From M3007 sp964550795 (GTDB lineage Bacteria; Bacteroidota; Bacteroidia; Chitinophagales; Saprospiraceae), in assembly GCA_964550795.1 (NCBI GenBank), contig CAZKBH010000014.1, positions 27,323-91,322 on the forward strand: 64,000 nt of DNA, in the 5' to 3' direction. Positions within the stretch are counted from its first letter, which is position 1, and each line of letters begins with the position of its first letter. The notes under the pieces are model-generated. The model was not told the DNA's origin and searched no databases. It was given only the letters and a program-made list of their open reading frames with translations. Positions 16,361 to 25,157 of this stretch are shown one piece after another. The position numbers were made by a program, and so were the translations under genes.

Positions 16361-17641
16361 ATGCTCCAACTTAAAGTAATCCGCGACGAAAAAACTCGAA
16401 TCCTCGCCGGACTCCGCAAACGCAACTGGACCAGCGCCCAACTAAAGGTCGTTGACCAAATACTTAAAACCGACGATGCCCGGCGTGCAACCCAAAAAGA
16501 CCTCGACGATGCACTGGGTGAAGGCAACCGCCTCGCCAAACAAATCGGCGCACTGATGGGACAAGGCAAAAAAGAGGAAGCCGAAGCACTCAAAACACAG
16601 GTAGCTACCCTTAAAATCAAGAGCAAAGAGCTTGAAGAACGGATGGACAGCCTCAAACAACAACTCGACGAGATGTTGTACACGGTGCCCAACTGCCCCC
16701 ATAAAACTGTCCCTAAAGGCAAAACCCCCGAGGAAAACAAGGTGGCCAAAGACTGGACCAAGCCCTTCCCTACCCTATCCGACGACGCGCTCCCGCACTG
16801 GGAATTGGCCAAAAAATACAATCTTTTCGACCTCGAACTGGGCGTAAAACTCACCGGCGCAGGCTTCCCCGTGTATCGCGGCAAAGGAGCCAGGCTTCAG
16901 CGCGCACTCATCCAGTTTTTTCTGGATGAAGCCGTAAAAGCCGGATACGAAGAAATTCAGCCCCCACACTTGGTCAATGAAGAATCTGCGCGTGGCACCG
17001 GCCAGTTGCCGGATAAAGAGGGCCAGATGTACCACTGTACCGTGGACAACCTCTACCTGATTCCTACGGCCGAGGTGCCCGTTACCAATATCATGCGCGA
17101 TGAGATTCTTTCGCTTAAAGATTTGCCTGTAAAAATGACCGCGTACACACCCTGTTTCCGGCGCGAAGCCGGGTCTTATGGGGCGCACGTACGCGGCCTG
17201 AACCGGGTGCACCAGTTTGACAAAGTGGAAATCGTGCGCGTGGAACACCCGGACCAATCGTCTAAAGCCCTGCAAGGCATGGTCCGGCACGTAGAAAAAA
17301 TCATGCAGAAATTGGAGTTGCCTTACCGTATCCTGCTGCTCTGCGGCGGCGACATGGGCTTCGCTTCTGCCAAAACCTACGATTTTGAAGTTTGGTCTGC
17401 TGCGCAAAAACGCTGGCTGGAAGTTAGCTCGGTTTCTTGCTTTGAAACCTTCCAAAGCAACCGACTCAAACTCCGCTTCCGCGACGAAAATGGCAAAACC
17501 GAATTGGCGCATACCCTCAACGGCTCGGCCATGGCTTTGGCGCGCATCGTAGCGGCATTGTTGGAAAACAACCAAACGGCGGAGGGCATTCGATTGCCCA
17601 AGGCTTTGTGGAAATACGCGGGGTTCAAGGTGATTACCTAA
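16361..17641 (+). CDS. serS: Serine-tRNA ligase
   Basis: A 426-aa cytoplasmic class II aminoacyl-tRNA synthetase that charges tRNA-Ser. The N-terminal coiled-coil arm that grips the long variable arm of tRNA-Ser spans about residues 30-100. The catalytic core follows with TGQLPDKEGQMY, motif 2 (CFRREAGSYGAHVRGLNRVH), the serine-binding region (DMGFASAKTYDFEVW, EVSSVSCFETFQSNR) and motif 3 (LNGSAMALARIVAALLENNQ). Length is typical. Its stop overlaps the stop of the convergent deiminase gene by 8 bp. Confidence 0.98.
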   Translation: MLQLKVIRDEKTRILAGLRKRNWTSAQLKVVDQILKTDDARRATQKDLDDALGEGNRLAKQIGALMGQGKKEEAEALKTQVATLKIKSKELEERMDSLKQQLDEMLYTVPNCPHKTVPKGKTPEENKVAKDWTKPFPTLSDDALPHWELAKKYNLFDLELGVKLTGAGFPVYRGKGARLQRALIQFFLDEAVKAGYEEIQPPHLVNEESARGTGQLPDKEGQMYHCTVDNLYLIPTAEVPVTNIMRDEILSLKDLPVKMTAYTPCFRREAGSYGAHVRGLNRVHQFDKVEIVRVEHPDQSSKALQGMVRHVEKIMQKLELPYRILLLCGGDMGFASAKTYDFEVWSAAQKRWLEVSSVSCFETFQSNRLKLRFRDENGKTELAHTLNGSAMALARIVAALLENNQTAEGIRLPKALWKYAGFKVIT

Positions 17642-19394
17642 CCACCAATTTTTTCATTTGTACCTGAGCGCCAGTTTGCAAGCGAACAAAGTACGTTCCA
17701 GCGATTAAGTTCCCCGCATCCAAAAAGTAATTACTAGCCCCAGAAGGAAAATCTCCTGCAAAAACCTCCTGCACGATTTGACCTAAACTGTTGAAAACCA
17801 GAATATTACCATTGGTTTTTGCTTTGGCATTGACGGGGATGACCGTCCTTGCCGAAGCGGGGTTAGGGTAGATTTCCATCAATTCAGCACCGGGATTGGT
17901 TGTGCTTGAAATTGGACTGACACAGAATTTCCACCAGCCTTCCGGCGCGGTGAGCGGACGCGTGATTGTTTTGCCATTCACCGCCGTCGCTTCGATGTAA
18001 TAATAAACGGTGCTGCCAGCGGCTTGTGCCGGGATGCCTCCAAACCAGTCGTCGTTTGGAATAACTCCTTGCGTCATCTCGGTGCTTTGCCAGGCCCCTG
18101 TAGGGTCGGTAGTGTAAAAAACCTTAGCTCCCGCCACGCCGCTGCGGTGCTGAATTGTAGCGTGCAGCCCATATCCTCCAGGTGTATTGTTATTGTCCTG
18201 ACATTCCAGGGCCTGATGAACAATCCGCAGCGGATCATCCACCCCAACTTCCTTCGTAATGCAGTGTATTGCGCCCGATAAAAAGATAATGCTGTTGCAG
18301 TTGATGCCCACGACATTGTATCCAGGCATAGATTCCTCCCAAATGCGCTGCGCAGTGGTATCATATTTAGTTTCGTAAAAGGGCACAATGATTGTTTTGT
18401 TTACAAAAACCGCATTGGCATAGGTGCGGTAATCGGCGCCTACGTCTGGATAACTGCTGCCCACCGGAGGCATGGGGATCCGTTTCACTTTATAAGGTGT
18501 ACCGAAAGCGCTCTGAAAATTACTCAAAACATACTGAATGTTCGCCTCAATTTGAGGCCCATCCGCAATGCCCTCGGGGTACTGCCCGACCAAAAGCGTC
18601 TCTTCGTCGAGCAGTTTCATGTGCATATCAATATGGTGTATTTTATCGTAGGGCAAGGGTTCCATTTTAATGTACCGCTCGATTCCCATAAAATCCTGCA
18701 GGATTTCATCCACGGCTGATTCGGTTTTAACTGAAACGCCGTAGGGGTTGCCCGGACTGTTTTCTTCTAAAATAAGCGAAGAGGAAAAAGCTGTCCCCAT
18801 GCCATCTACCATAAAATTCCCGCCCGTGTTGACCAAATCCGAAGGCGCGGCACTGGTGCTGTAAAGCGGAACCCCGAAATATGGAGCAATCTTCGTAGCA
18901 ATGGTGTCATCTTTCTGACGCTGGGTACGATTGTAAATCCAATCCACGAAATACAGTGAATCCACATCATTGGAATAGACGGTGTTCGGTCCGAAATCAC
19001 GTACCCAAACGGAATTATTTGGAGCAATGAGAAAGGTGACATTGGTGTCGTAGTCAACGTCTTCCAACGTAAGTTTTGCTTTCGCCTGGTTGATTACATT
19101 TTGATTTTCGCAGCAAATCACCACGTTGCACTCCTCTCGAGCAGCCCGAACAATTTCAGACAGAATGGTGGAATGGCCGTTCCAGGTAATAATCACAGCT
19201 TGTAATTCCTCCCATTCTGCCATGGTCCGCACGGGGCCATTGGGCGGCGTGGTGATGCCGATGGGCATGATGAACGGAGGCTCCATTTCCCGCTCCTCTT
19301 GAGTTTCGTGTTTTGGAAGCGGAAGATTTTGGGCGTTTAAGAAAAAGGCCCAAGAGAGGGCAATGAAGAAGACAAGGGTAGTTTTTGTGCGCAT
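17634..19394 (-). CDS. Secreted peptidylarginine/agmatine-deiminase-family enzyme with T9SS tail
   Basis: A protein of about 586 aa of the Porphyromonas-type peptidylarginine deiminase / agmatine deiminase family (guanidino-group hydrolase). The signal peptide is TLVFFIALSWAFFLNAQ. Family motifs are ITWNGHSTI, VWVRDFGPN, HIDMHMKLLDEETLLVGQYP and the active-site Cys in SGAIHCITKEVG. A beta-rich segment follows and then a T9SS sorting domain (EIYPNPASARTVIPV ... LIAGTYFVRL). The architecture parallels secreted PPAD of Porphyromonas gingivalis. Whether the substrate is peptidyl-arginine or agmatine cannot be read from sequence. The start at 19394 (MRTKTT) is preferred over 19409 because it directly precedes the signal peptide. 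Confidence 0.93.
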   Translation of the reverse strand: MRTKTTLVFFIALSWAFFLNAQNLPLPKHETQEEREMEPPFIMPIGITTPPNGPVRTMAEWEELQAVIITWNGHSTILSEIVRAAREECNVVICCENQNVINQAKAKLTLEDVDYDTNVTFLIAPNNSVWVRDFGPNTVYSNDVDSLYFVDWIYNRTQRQKDDTIATKIAPYFGVPLYSTSAAPSDLVNTGGNFMVDGMGTAFSSSLILEENSPGNPYGVSVKTESAVDEILQDFMGIERYIKMEPLPYDKIHHIDMHMKLLDEETLLVGQYPEGIADGPQIEANIQYVLSNFQSAFGTPYKVKRIPMPPVGSSYPDVGADYRTYANAVFVNKTIIVPFYETKYDTTAQRIWEESMPGYNVVGINCNSIIFLSGAIHCITKEVGVDDPLRIVHQALECQDNNNTPGGYGLHATIQHRSGVAGAKVFYTTDPTGAWQSTEMTQGVIPNDDWFGGIPAQAAGSTVYYYIEATAVNGKTITRPLTAPEGWWKFCVSPISSTTNPGAELMEIYPNPASARTVIPVNAKAKTNGNILVFNSLGQIVQEVFAGDFPSGASNYFLDAGNLIAGTYFVRLQTGAQVQMKKLVVR

Positions 19395-19456
19395 GGGTAA
19401 AATGTACAATGATTCAGTCGATTTAAGGGACGCAAAGGCTCTGTGCTCAGAACTTC

Positions 19457-19464
19457 CAAAGGTA
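19457..19464 (-). promoter_or_regulatory. Candidate -7 box of the deiminase gene
   Basis: The minus strand reads TACCTTTG, matching TAnnTTTG, about 63 bp upstream of the chosen start at 19394. Confidence 0.45.
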
Positions 19465-19500
19465 CAAATTTTGAAATAACCATTGTTAATCCTGTCGGAA

Positions 19501-19517
19501 TGACCTCGGAGAGGTCA
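19501..19517. repeat. Short perfect palindrome
   Basis: TGACCTC-GGA-GAGGTCA is a perfect 7-bp inverted repeat with a 3-base centre, between the deiminase promoter and the Crp-gene terminator. It could be a small REP-type unit or a regulator site. Nothing in the window settles which. Confidence 0.4.
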
Positions 19518-19542
19518 AACGTTTGTAGCGTTTATTATTAAA

Positions 19543-19577
19543 CGAAAAAAAAGCGGCGCCGCATTACGCGTGCCGCT
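19543..19577 (-). terminator. Intrinsic terminator of the Crp/Fnr gene
   Basis: On the minus strand, stem AGCGGC...GCCGCT with internal GC pairing is followed by eight T residues, about 50 bp after the regulator stop codon. Confidence 0.8.
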
Positions 19578-19625
19578 CGAACAAAACCCATTCTATCGTA
19601 TGAAGCAAAACTAAATTTTTACACA

Positions 19626-20312
19626 TTAAAGCCCCGCTGGAAGTGCTTGCAAATCGCGGAAAAGAATCTTTTTCCGGTTGAAATACAGCACATTAGAGCG
19701 CTTGAGCTGGTTGAGCACTGCAGTCACCATTTGGCGACTGGTGCCGGTCAGATCGGCAATGTCCTGGTGCGTCATATTGTGTTTTACCAGGGTTTCCATA
19801 CCTACTTTTCTGCCTTGTTCGTGGCCCATTTGGTGCAGGTATTCCACAATTCGGCTACGGGAATCTTTCAAAACCACGTTTTCCAACTGACTTTCAGTGT
19901 AGCGCAGACGCTCGCCGAGGAAATGCAACAAAGATTGTGCGAAGGCAAAATTGCTTTTCATTACAGCCAGGACTGCATTGGCGTCCAGCTCCAGAATTTC
20001 GAGCTGATCGTCCATGGCGTATGCAAAATCACGGCGCATGTTATCACCTGTGAGACAAGATTCGCCAAAAAGGCCTCCTGGGCGGACCACATATTTAATG
20101 ATGTCTTTTTTCTCGGCATGTACGGCCACCTTCACAACCCCTTTGAGCATAAAATATACTTTATTTGCCAATTGCCCGGGCTTGTACAGCACCGAATGTT
20201 TGCCGTAGGTTTGCACCATGGCACCGCGTTGAATCAACGCGCGTTCTTCAGGGGAAAGCACCGCAAAAAGCGGACTGGTTTCAAGTACAGGGAGTGAATT
20301 TTTAGTGTCCAT
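19626..20312 (-). CDS. Crp/Fnr-family transcriptional regulator
   Basis: A 228-aa regulator with an N-terminal cyclic-nucleotide-binding-type beta barrel (about 12-130, including LYKPGQLANKVYFMLKGVVK and RPGGLFGESCLTGDNMRR), a dimerisation helix and a C-terminal winged helix (about 150-225). The recognition region reads MTHQDIADLTGTSRQMVTAV. No cysteine cluster for an Fnr-type iron-sulfur centre is seen, so a small-molecule or redox-independent effector is more likely. It is monocistronic with its own terminator, and divergent from the ECF sigma gene. Targets unknown. Confidence 0.93.
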   Translation of the reverse strand: MDTKNSLPVLETSPLFAVLSPEERALIQRGAMVQTYGKHSVLYKPGQLANKVYFMLKGVVKVAVHAEKKDIIKYVVRPGGLFGESCLTGDNMRRDFAYAMDDQLEILELDANAVLAVMKSNFAFAQSLLHFLGERLRYTESQLENVVLKDSRSRIVEYLHQMGHEQGRKVGMETLVKHNMTHQDIADLTGTSRQMVTAVLNQLKRSNVLYFNRKKILFRDLQALPAGL

Positions 20313-20554
20313 AATCGAAATTTAGCAGAATGTGTTTAGTCGTTCTTTCGACACTAGGACAGCAACCCCCATCTTTGCCCCTATTCCGGGAACGGCGAAA
20401 TATTTTTTGGCAATGGATTTGCAAAAGAGCATTTTTAAGAAAAAGCCTGCTTTTAAAAACAAAATTTTGTGGAAGATCAAATTCAATGCATTTGATTTTT
20501 TAACACTAAAATAATAATCCCAGTTTTAGAATAAAAATTTTTTAGTTAAAAAAC

Positions 20555-21148
20555 GTGGAAACACCCGAACAACAACTGCTTTCTGCCCTCCGTTTTGGCA
20601 ATGAAGGAGCACTCCGGCAAATTTTTGACCGGCACTACCCGCTGTTGCTCGGGGATATTTACCGGCTTATCCCCGATGAAAGCACTTGCCAGGACCTCGC
20701 GCAGGAAATTTTTGTTGATCTTTGGAACAAGCGGGAAAGCCTCGACATACATACTTCTCTCCGCGCCTACCTGCGCCGCGCTGCCGTCAATAAATCACTC
20801 AATTATATTAAGGCAACCCGAAGGCACCAGTTTGAAGACACGGACGATCTGGGACAATTGCCAGATAACTCGCTGCTGGACAACACTAAACGGGAGGCGC
20901 AGGAGAACATGGAGGATGCCCTGCACGCAGCTATCAATGCATTGCCCGAAAAATGCCGCGTCGTATTCAACTTGAGCCGCTTCGAACAACTTTCCCACCG
21001 ACAGATTGCCGAACAACTCGGCATATCGGTGAAAACCATCGAAAATCAAATCACCAAAGCGATGAAAATGCTCCGAGATGCCCTGACCGACCATGCGGAA
21101 ATGTCGTCGGTTGTCATTTTGTGGCTAAACTGGTACTCCGGCGCGTAG
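20555..21148 (+). CDS. ECF RNA polymerase sigma factor (Bacteroidota expansion type)
   Basis: A 197-aa sigma-70-family ECF factor starting at a GTG codon (GTGGAAACACCC). Region 2 is at about 25-90 (DRHYPLLLGDIYRLIPDE; CQDLAQEIFVDLWNKRESL). Region 4 is at about 125-180 (LPEKCRVVFNLSRFEQLSHR; IAEQLGISVKTIENQITKAM). It pairs with the FecR-type anti-sigma gene 70 bp downstream. In Bacteroidota such pairs usually control a neighbouring SusC/SusD outer-membrane uptake locus, but none follows here. Confidence 0.95.
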   Translation: METPEQQLLSALRFGNEGALRQIFDRHYPLLLGDIYRLIPDESTCQDLAQEIFVDLWNKRESLDIHTSLRAYLRRAAVNKSLNYIKATRRHQFEDTDDLGQLPDNSLLDNTKREAQENMEDALHAAINALPEKCRVVFNLSRFEQLSHRQIAEQLGISVKTIENQITKAMKMLRDALTDHAEMSSVVILWLNWYSGA

Positions 21149-21218
21149 GGGCATAGGGGATGCCGTCCGGTAAATTGTCTTTAGGGCGAACCGATCCAAT
21201 AGGCAACACAAAATAAAA

Positions 21219-22211
21219 ATGAAAGAAAGCGAATTTACACTCCTCCTTAGCAAACGTTTTTCGGGCGAAATCAGCCCGGAACAATCGGCTACACTCGACG
21301 AATGGCTGCGCCGCTCGCCGGAAAATAGCCAATTTGCCGCTGATATGCAGCGGATTTGGGAAAAAGCGGAAGGATACGGCACTACTTTTTCACCCAATCT
21401 CGATGCCGATTTCCAAAAAGTACAAGCTCGAATCCGCCAGGCTGCTCCAACGCAATTGCGGGCTACGCTCGGCCAAAAATTGATGCGGGCTGCCGCAGTA
21501 TTGGTGTTGGCGCTGGCTTCTGTCTGGGGCTGGCAACAGTTTGCGTCCAGTCCTGCTGCTGATATTATGGTGGCTGCTGAAAATTCCGGTTCCAAAAATG
21601 TTTCCCTGCCTGATGGCTCCAACGTATGGTTGCGTGAAGGAAGCCGACTCACCTACGCCGCTAATTTTGATGGGCAAGCGCGTAACGTAAAACTGCAAGG
21701 AGAAGGATATTTTGAAGTTGAACACGACCCTGCGCACCCTTTTAAGGTTGAACTGGAACTGGGCGGCAGCGTGGAAGTACTTGGTACTCAATTTGATGTG
21801 CGCCAAACCGCCGATCAAACTTCTGTACTCGTACGCTCGGGCAAAGTAAGATTTTCCCCCGCTGCCAATACCGACGGCCCTGTTCTGACGGCTAATCAAA
21901 AAGCTGTTTTTAACCGTGCAGAAGCCCAAGTCAGGGTTTCAAATCTGAGTTCGCTCAACGAACTTTCCTGGCAAACTGGTGGACTTGAATTTGTAAACAC
22001 CCCGCTTAATCAGGTCGTGCGCGATTTGGAACAATACTATGGTGTAAAAATAACCCTGCGCAACGAAGCGATGCTCGGATGCCCACACAGCGCGCCCCTC
22101 ACGAGCCAGCCCATTGAAAAAGTGCTGGAAACGCTCGCTTTGACGCATGAACTCAAGGTGAAAAAATTGGGTACACAGTCTTTTGAGCTAAATGGCGGCA
22201 CTTGTCGTTAA
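21219..22211 (+). CDS. FecR-family anti-sigma factor
   Basis: A 330-aa inner-membrane anti-sigma factor. The N-terminal cytoplasmic part (about 1-85) has LLSKRFSGEISPEQSATLDE. One membrane segment follows near residue 90 (RAAAVLVLALASVWGW). The periplasmic FecR domain spans about 120-225 (SLPDGSNVWLREGSRLTY; LQGEGYFEVEHDPAHPFKVE). The C-terminal DUF4974-type domain (about 255-325) contains TPLNQVVRDLEQYYGVKI. It should hold the ECF sigma factor inactive until signalled by a TonB-dependent receptor. The expected receptor gene is absent downstream; the next gene is convergent and unrelated. Confidence 0.95.
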   Translation: MKESEFTLLLSKRFSGEISPEQSATLDEWLRRSPENSQFAADMQRIWEKAEGYGTTFSPNLDADFQKVQARIRQAAPTQLRATLGQKLMRAAAVLVLALASVWGWQQFASSPAADIMVAAENSGSKNVSLPDGSNVWLREGSRLTYAANFDGQARNVKLQGEGYFEVEHDPAHPFKVELELGGSVEVLGTQFDVRQTADQTSVLVRSGKVRFSPAANTDGPVLTANQKAVFNRAEAQVRVSNLSSLNELSWQTGGLEFVNTPLNQVVRDLEQYYGVKITLRNEAMLGCPHSAPLTSQPIEKVLETLALTHELKVKKLGTQSFELNGGTCR

Positions 22212-22270
22212 TACCATAGTTTGCCGAATCCCTTAGAAAATGTCAGGCTTACAGTCAAAGCAAACCTCGT

Positions 22271-23779
22271 TTACCCTGCCATCATTTCCCACAAGTCCTC
22301 ATAGGGGATAATTTCCACCGCAAAGGTTTGCCCAGCCACCTGCGGTTGTTCCTTACTCAGCACTTCCAGCTCTTTTTTAATTTTTCTTGCGGCAGCGGCG
22401 GATTGATAATCCCGTTTAGCGAAGGCAATTAACAGGTTCAAAAAGGCTGCGCTGCGGCGATTCATGTCGTTGTCAAGGTATCTTTTGCGGTATTTTTCCA
22501 GGGCTTCTACCGAAATATCGGCGGAATCAAAGGTGCCTTTGACCAAATGATGCAGGATGGGCAGGAATACCAAGGGGATGTTCATGCCCTGTTTATCCTT
22601 AGCCAGCACCTCTATTTCGTTGGAAAGTTTGGCGTAGCGGAAGACCCCAACTACAGCTTCTACCTTGGCAGAATCCAGTTTCCCGAGCGCTGCGAGCAGG
22701 TGCAAATACCCCCCATATACCTGCCAATTGTCACGCACAGCTCCCCCTAAAGATTCAAATTTTGGATGTTGAGCGGCCGTTTCAAAAACCTCCAGGGCCT
22801 GCTCATAGCGGCGGACGAAGAGACAATAATGGACGTGTAACTCATGGGTGCGAAACCAGTTGAAAGAGCCTACCTCCTCGAGTGACAGGCAATACGCGAT
22901 TGCTGCTTCTGCTCGACCATCAAAAACACGAAGTTGGGTAAGACATGCAATCTGCTGAAGTGCAATGCCTGAAAGTGCAGTCCGATTTGTGTTTTGCCTT
23001 TTGCCTAATATTTCAATCGTTTCGTCACAAATTTGGAGGGCTTCCTTGCAATTATTTACGGCCAAGCACTTGATAATGCCAATTTGACCCAAATAATTGT
23101 AAAACTGGGAGGTGTCGGCGATTCTAGCCAAAGGCAACAATTCCTCTTGGTAAGCGCTGGCTAAGTCATGTATTTCTTTGCTGGGTGAACGACGAACAAA
23201 ATAATAATTGATTAAATTTTCAATGTAGTCTAATGCCAGCATTTCCAGGCGCCTTTTTTCTTCATATTCGTGGTGAATCTTGGAGTATTTTTCATGCATC
23301 ATTTGATTGCCTAACCCCCTCGACTCCATTCTTAACCTTCGAGCAATTTCCGCAGCCAATTCTACAAACTCATATTTCACAGCCTGCTCCAGGGTTTGCT
23401 CCAGCAAGTGGATGCCGGGACGTCTGGCTTCCCGACCTAGCAGGATGTACGCAGCCGCAAAATCTCGATAACAGTTGTAATAGGCCTTGGATCGTTCGTT
23501 AAACATGGGCTGGTTCAGATCCACAAAAAAGGCGGTATTGAGCAGATTTCGCTCCAAACGCCCTTTCAAACGCAAATAGGCCTGTGATTTTTGAGATTCA
23601 CCCTCGCCATAAAACAGCTTTGCCGCCTCCTCGTCACTCTGTACCTTATCCCTGGAGATGGCATCGTACAGGGCTTCCACCAGGCTGCCCTCTTCCCCTG
23701 CATTGCCCAACACCTCAATTTGTTTCACCTTGTTGCGGGTGATGGTCTTGACCAAATCTTTCAAAGCATCAAAATCCAT
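22271..23779 (-). CDS. Uncharacterised 502-aa helical repeat protein
   Basis: A 502-aa protein with no signal peptide. It is almost entirely alpha-helical, with TPR-like pairs in the middle and C-terminal half (NNCKEALQICDETIEILGKR; RRYEQALEVFETAAQHPKF; ALEKYRKRYLDNDMNRRSAA). The N-terminus (DFDALKDLVKTITRNKVKQI) and the region with DKVQSDEEAAKLFYGEGESQ are not assigned to any domain. It may be one of a lineage-specific family in Saprospiraceae-like genomes. A -7 box lies about 120 bp upstream. No function is proposed. Confidence 0.85.
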   Translation of the reverse strand: MDFDALKDLVKTITRNKVKQIEVLGNAGEEGSLVEALYDAISRDKVQSDEEAAKLFYGEGESQKSQAYLRLKGRLERNLLNTAFFVDLNQPMFNERSKAYYNCYRDFAAAYILLGREARRPGIHLLEQTLEQAVKYEFVELAAEIARRLRMESRGLGNQMMHEKYSKIHHEYEEKRRLEMLALDYIENLINYYFVRRSPSKEIHDLASAYQEELLPLARIADTSQFYNYLGQIGIIKCLAVNNCKEALQICDETIEILGKRQNTNRTALSGIALQQIACLTQLRVFDGRAEAAIAYCLSLEEVGSFNWFRTHELHVHYCLFVRRYEQALEVFETAAQHPKFESLGGAVRDNWQVYGGYLHLLAALGKLDSAKVEAVVGVFRYAKLSNEIEVLAKDKQGMNIPLVFLPILHHLVKGTFDSADISVEALEKYRKRYLDNDMNRRSAAFLNLLIAFAKRDYQSAAAARKIKKELEVLSKEQPQVAGQTFAVEIIPYEDLWEMMAG

Positions 23780-23818
23780 GCGTAATCAGTCTAAAATGAA
23801 GATATGAGAGATTCTACG

Positions 23819-23860
23819 AATCTCCCTGTATTGAAATCGGGTTCTTTGTCCTTTTTTGGG
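23819..23860. repeat. Direct repeat copy 1 (about 42 bp)
   Basis: The stretch containing CCTGTATTGAAATCGGGT and then TTTGTCCTTTTTT is repeated in the same orientation at 24048-24090 with a few differences. This copy lies in the 5' region of the 502-aa gene; the other copy lies in front of the divergent Fn3-like gene. Confidence 0.75.
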
Positions 23861-23899
23861 TCTGTGGGGTAAGCCTACCTTTGCTTTACCAAACAGAGA

Positions 23900-23907
23900 C
23901 AAAAGTA
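23900..23907 (-). promoter_or_regulatory. Candidate -7 box of the 502-aa protein gene
   Basis: The minus strand reads TACTTTTG, matching TAnnTTTG, giving a predicted leader of roughly 110 nt that includes the first direct-repeat copy. Confidence 0.45.
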
Positions 23908-24047
23908 AGATCATTTTGCAAACGCAATAATCAGATACAAGCGTAGGGGGCGTCCGGGGGGATGTCACTTGCGTAACTGCCTAAGGTTGTAAAGTTCATT
24001 GACCTATCCGCAGCGCTGCTGTGGGCCTGGTGTTCCGCCATGCCCGA

Positions 24048-24090
24048 AATCTGCCTGTATTGAAATCGGGTATTTTGTCCTTTTTTAGGG
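24048..24090. repeat. Direct repeat copy 2 (about 43 bp)
   Basis: Second copy of the repeat at 23819-23860 in the same orientation, differing by two substitutions and one extra base. It sits about 180 bp upstream of the likely start of the Fn3-like protein. Confidence 0.75.
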
Positions 24091-24264
24091 TGAGATACGG
24101 TTTGACCTTTGTGACAAGATTTAATTCTGATTCACAAACAAAACGTCTCCATCATGAACTTGGTTTTTTCACACAGCAGTCCACGTACCCAATCTTCTGC
24201 CCCAACGACTCAAACCATTGGCAATGTTTCTAATATCGCCAAAACCTTGAATAATTTGGGTTTG

Positions 24265-24630
24265 ATGAGACGTTTGTTCTTTTTGTTGCAAATACTCGCG
24301 TTGCCCTGCTTGTTTGCTTTCACCAAGCCAACAACCATCGCTACGAACGAACAAATCAACGCAGGTTTTGCAAGTGCTGCCACGGCATTCACTACTCAAA
24401 AAACGAACGCCGAACCTGTAAACGTGTCATGGGCTGAGGTACCAGGAGTCCAGAGTTACAGCTTAGTAGTGACGGAAAATGGCTCAACCGTACAACATTC
24501 CATGGTATCCGGGACGACCAAAACGTTGAATGGATTGACCTCAGGGCACACTTACCGCTGCACCGTAGTAGGTTTGGCCAATGGAACACAAGTTACGGAT
24601 TATATCATTGTTTTGGACATCATGCCTTAA
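24265..24630 (+). CDS. Small secreted protein with one fibronectin-III-like domain
   Basis: About 121 aa from the ATG at 24265, which directly precedes a signal peptide (RRLFFLLQILALPCLFAF). An in-frame start at 24154 would add an unlikely 37-residue leader. The body is one Fn3-type domain: VNVSWAEVPGVQSYSLVV, then TLNGLTSGHTYRCTVVGLA. There is no T9SS tail or catalytic motif. It probably acts as a secreted or periplasmic binding module. It is divergent from the 502-aa gene and stands alone. Confidence 0.75.
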   Translation: MRRLFFLLQILALPCLFAFTKPTTIATNEQINAGFASAATAFTTQKTNAEPVNVSWAEVPGVQSYSLVVTENGSTVQHSMVSGTTKTLNGLTSGHTYRCTVVGLANGTQVTDYIIVLDIMP

Positions 24631-25157
24631 TTGTCTGCAAAAAAGTATTCAGGCCTCCGCCTAAGATAATCCGCTTCGTTTGACCGTAAAAAATTGACCA
24701 ACTGTCAAATAAACTTTGATTAAAACGACAGAAACAACATTTTTTAATATCCAGGGCGGTTTTGCCCAACGGAAACTACCGTATTTTAATCTTTCTGCCG
24801 TGTATTAAAACACGCTTTATTGCACTTCATTTAAATAATCCTTCCTATCGCGAACCGGAGCGTCACCTTGCGCTTCGGTTTTTTTATGCACCTGCGGCAA
24901 GTGCTTCGCATCTATTATCGAGTGCTCAGACTTTCCAAGTTTAAAAAACTTGGGAAGTCTGCCTCCGCAATAATATCCAGTATAGAGGTGCACATTACTG
25001 TTCAGGGTCCTATTCCATTCGTTTATCCAATCTTTGTCCGCTCCTGCCAGCATTAGCCAATCTTCGGGCGCTAATTTGCAACTTCAGCCGTTTTCGTTAG
25101 AACAGTTTCTTAGCCTTTCACATTCATCAGTTTAACCAATCTACACAGGAACGACGT
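24631..25157. other. Intergenic region with one palindrome, no gene seen
   Basis: About 530 bp with no supported coding sequence. The only structure is a 35-bp inverted repeat at 24927-24961 (16-bp arms CAGACTTTCCAAGTTT and AAACTTGGGAAGTCTG, one mismatch, 3-base loop). It may be a terminator or REP-type unit. The promoter of the M16 protease gene should lie in the last part. Confidence 0.6.
24927..24961. repeat. 35-bp palindrome
   Basis: Arms CAGACTTTCCAAGTTT and AAACTTGGGAAGTCTG pair over 16 bp with a single mismatch around AAA. There is no long T tract, so a REP-like role is as likely as termination. Confidence 0.6.

Noticed and set aside
20332..20514. Small plus-strand frame of 60 codons before the ECF sigma gene
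   Set aside because: It lies in the divergent promoter region and is K/F-rich as expected from AT-rich DNA, with no other support.
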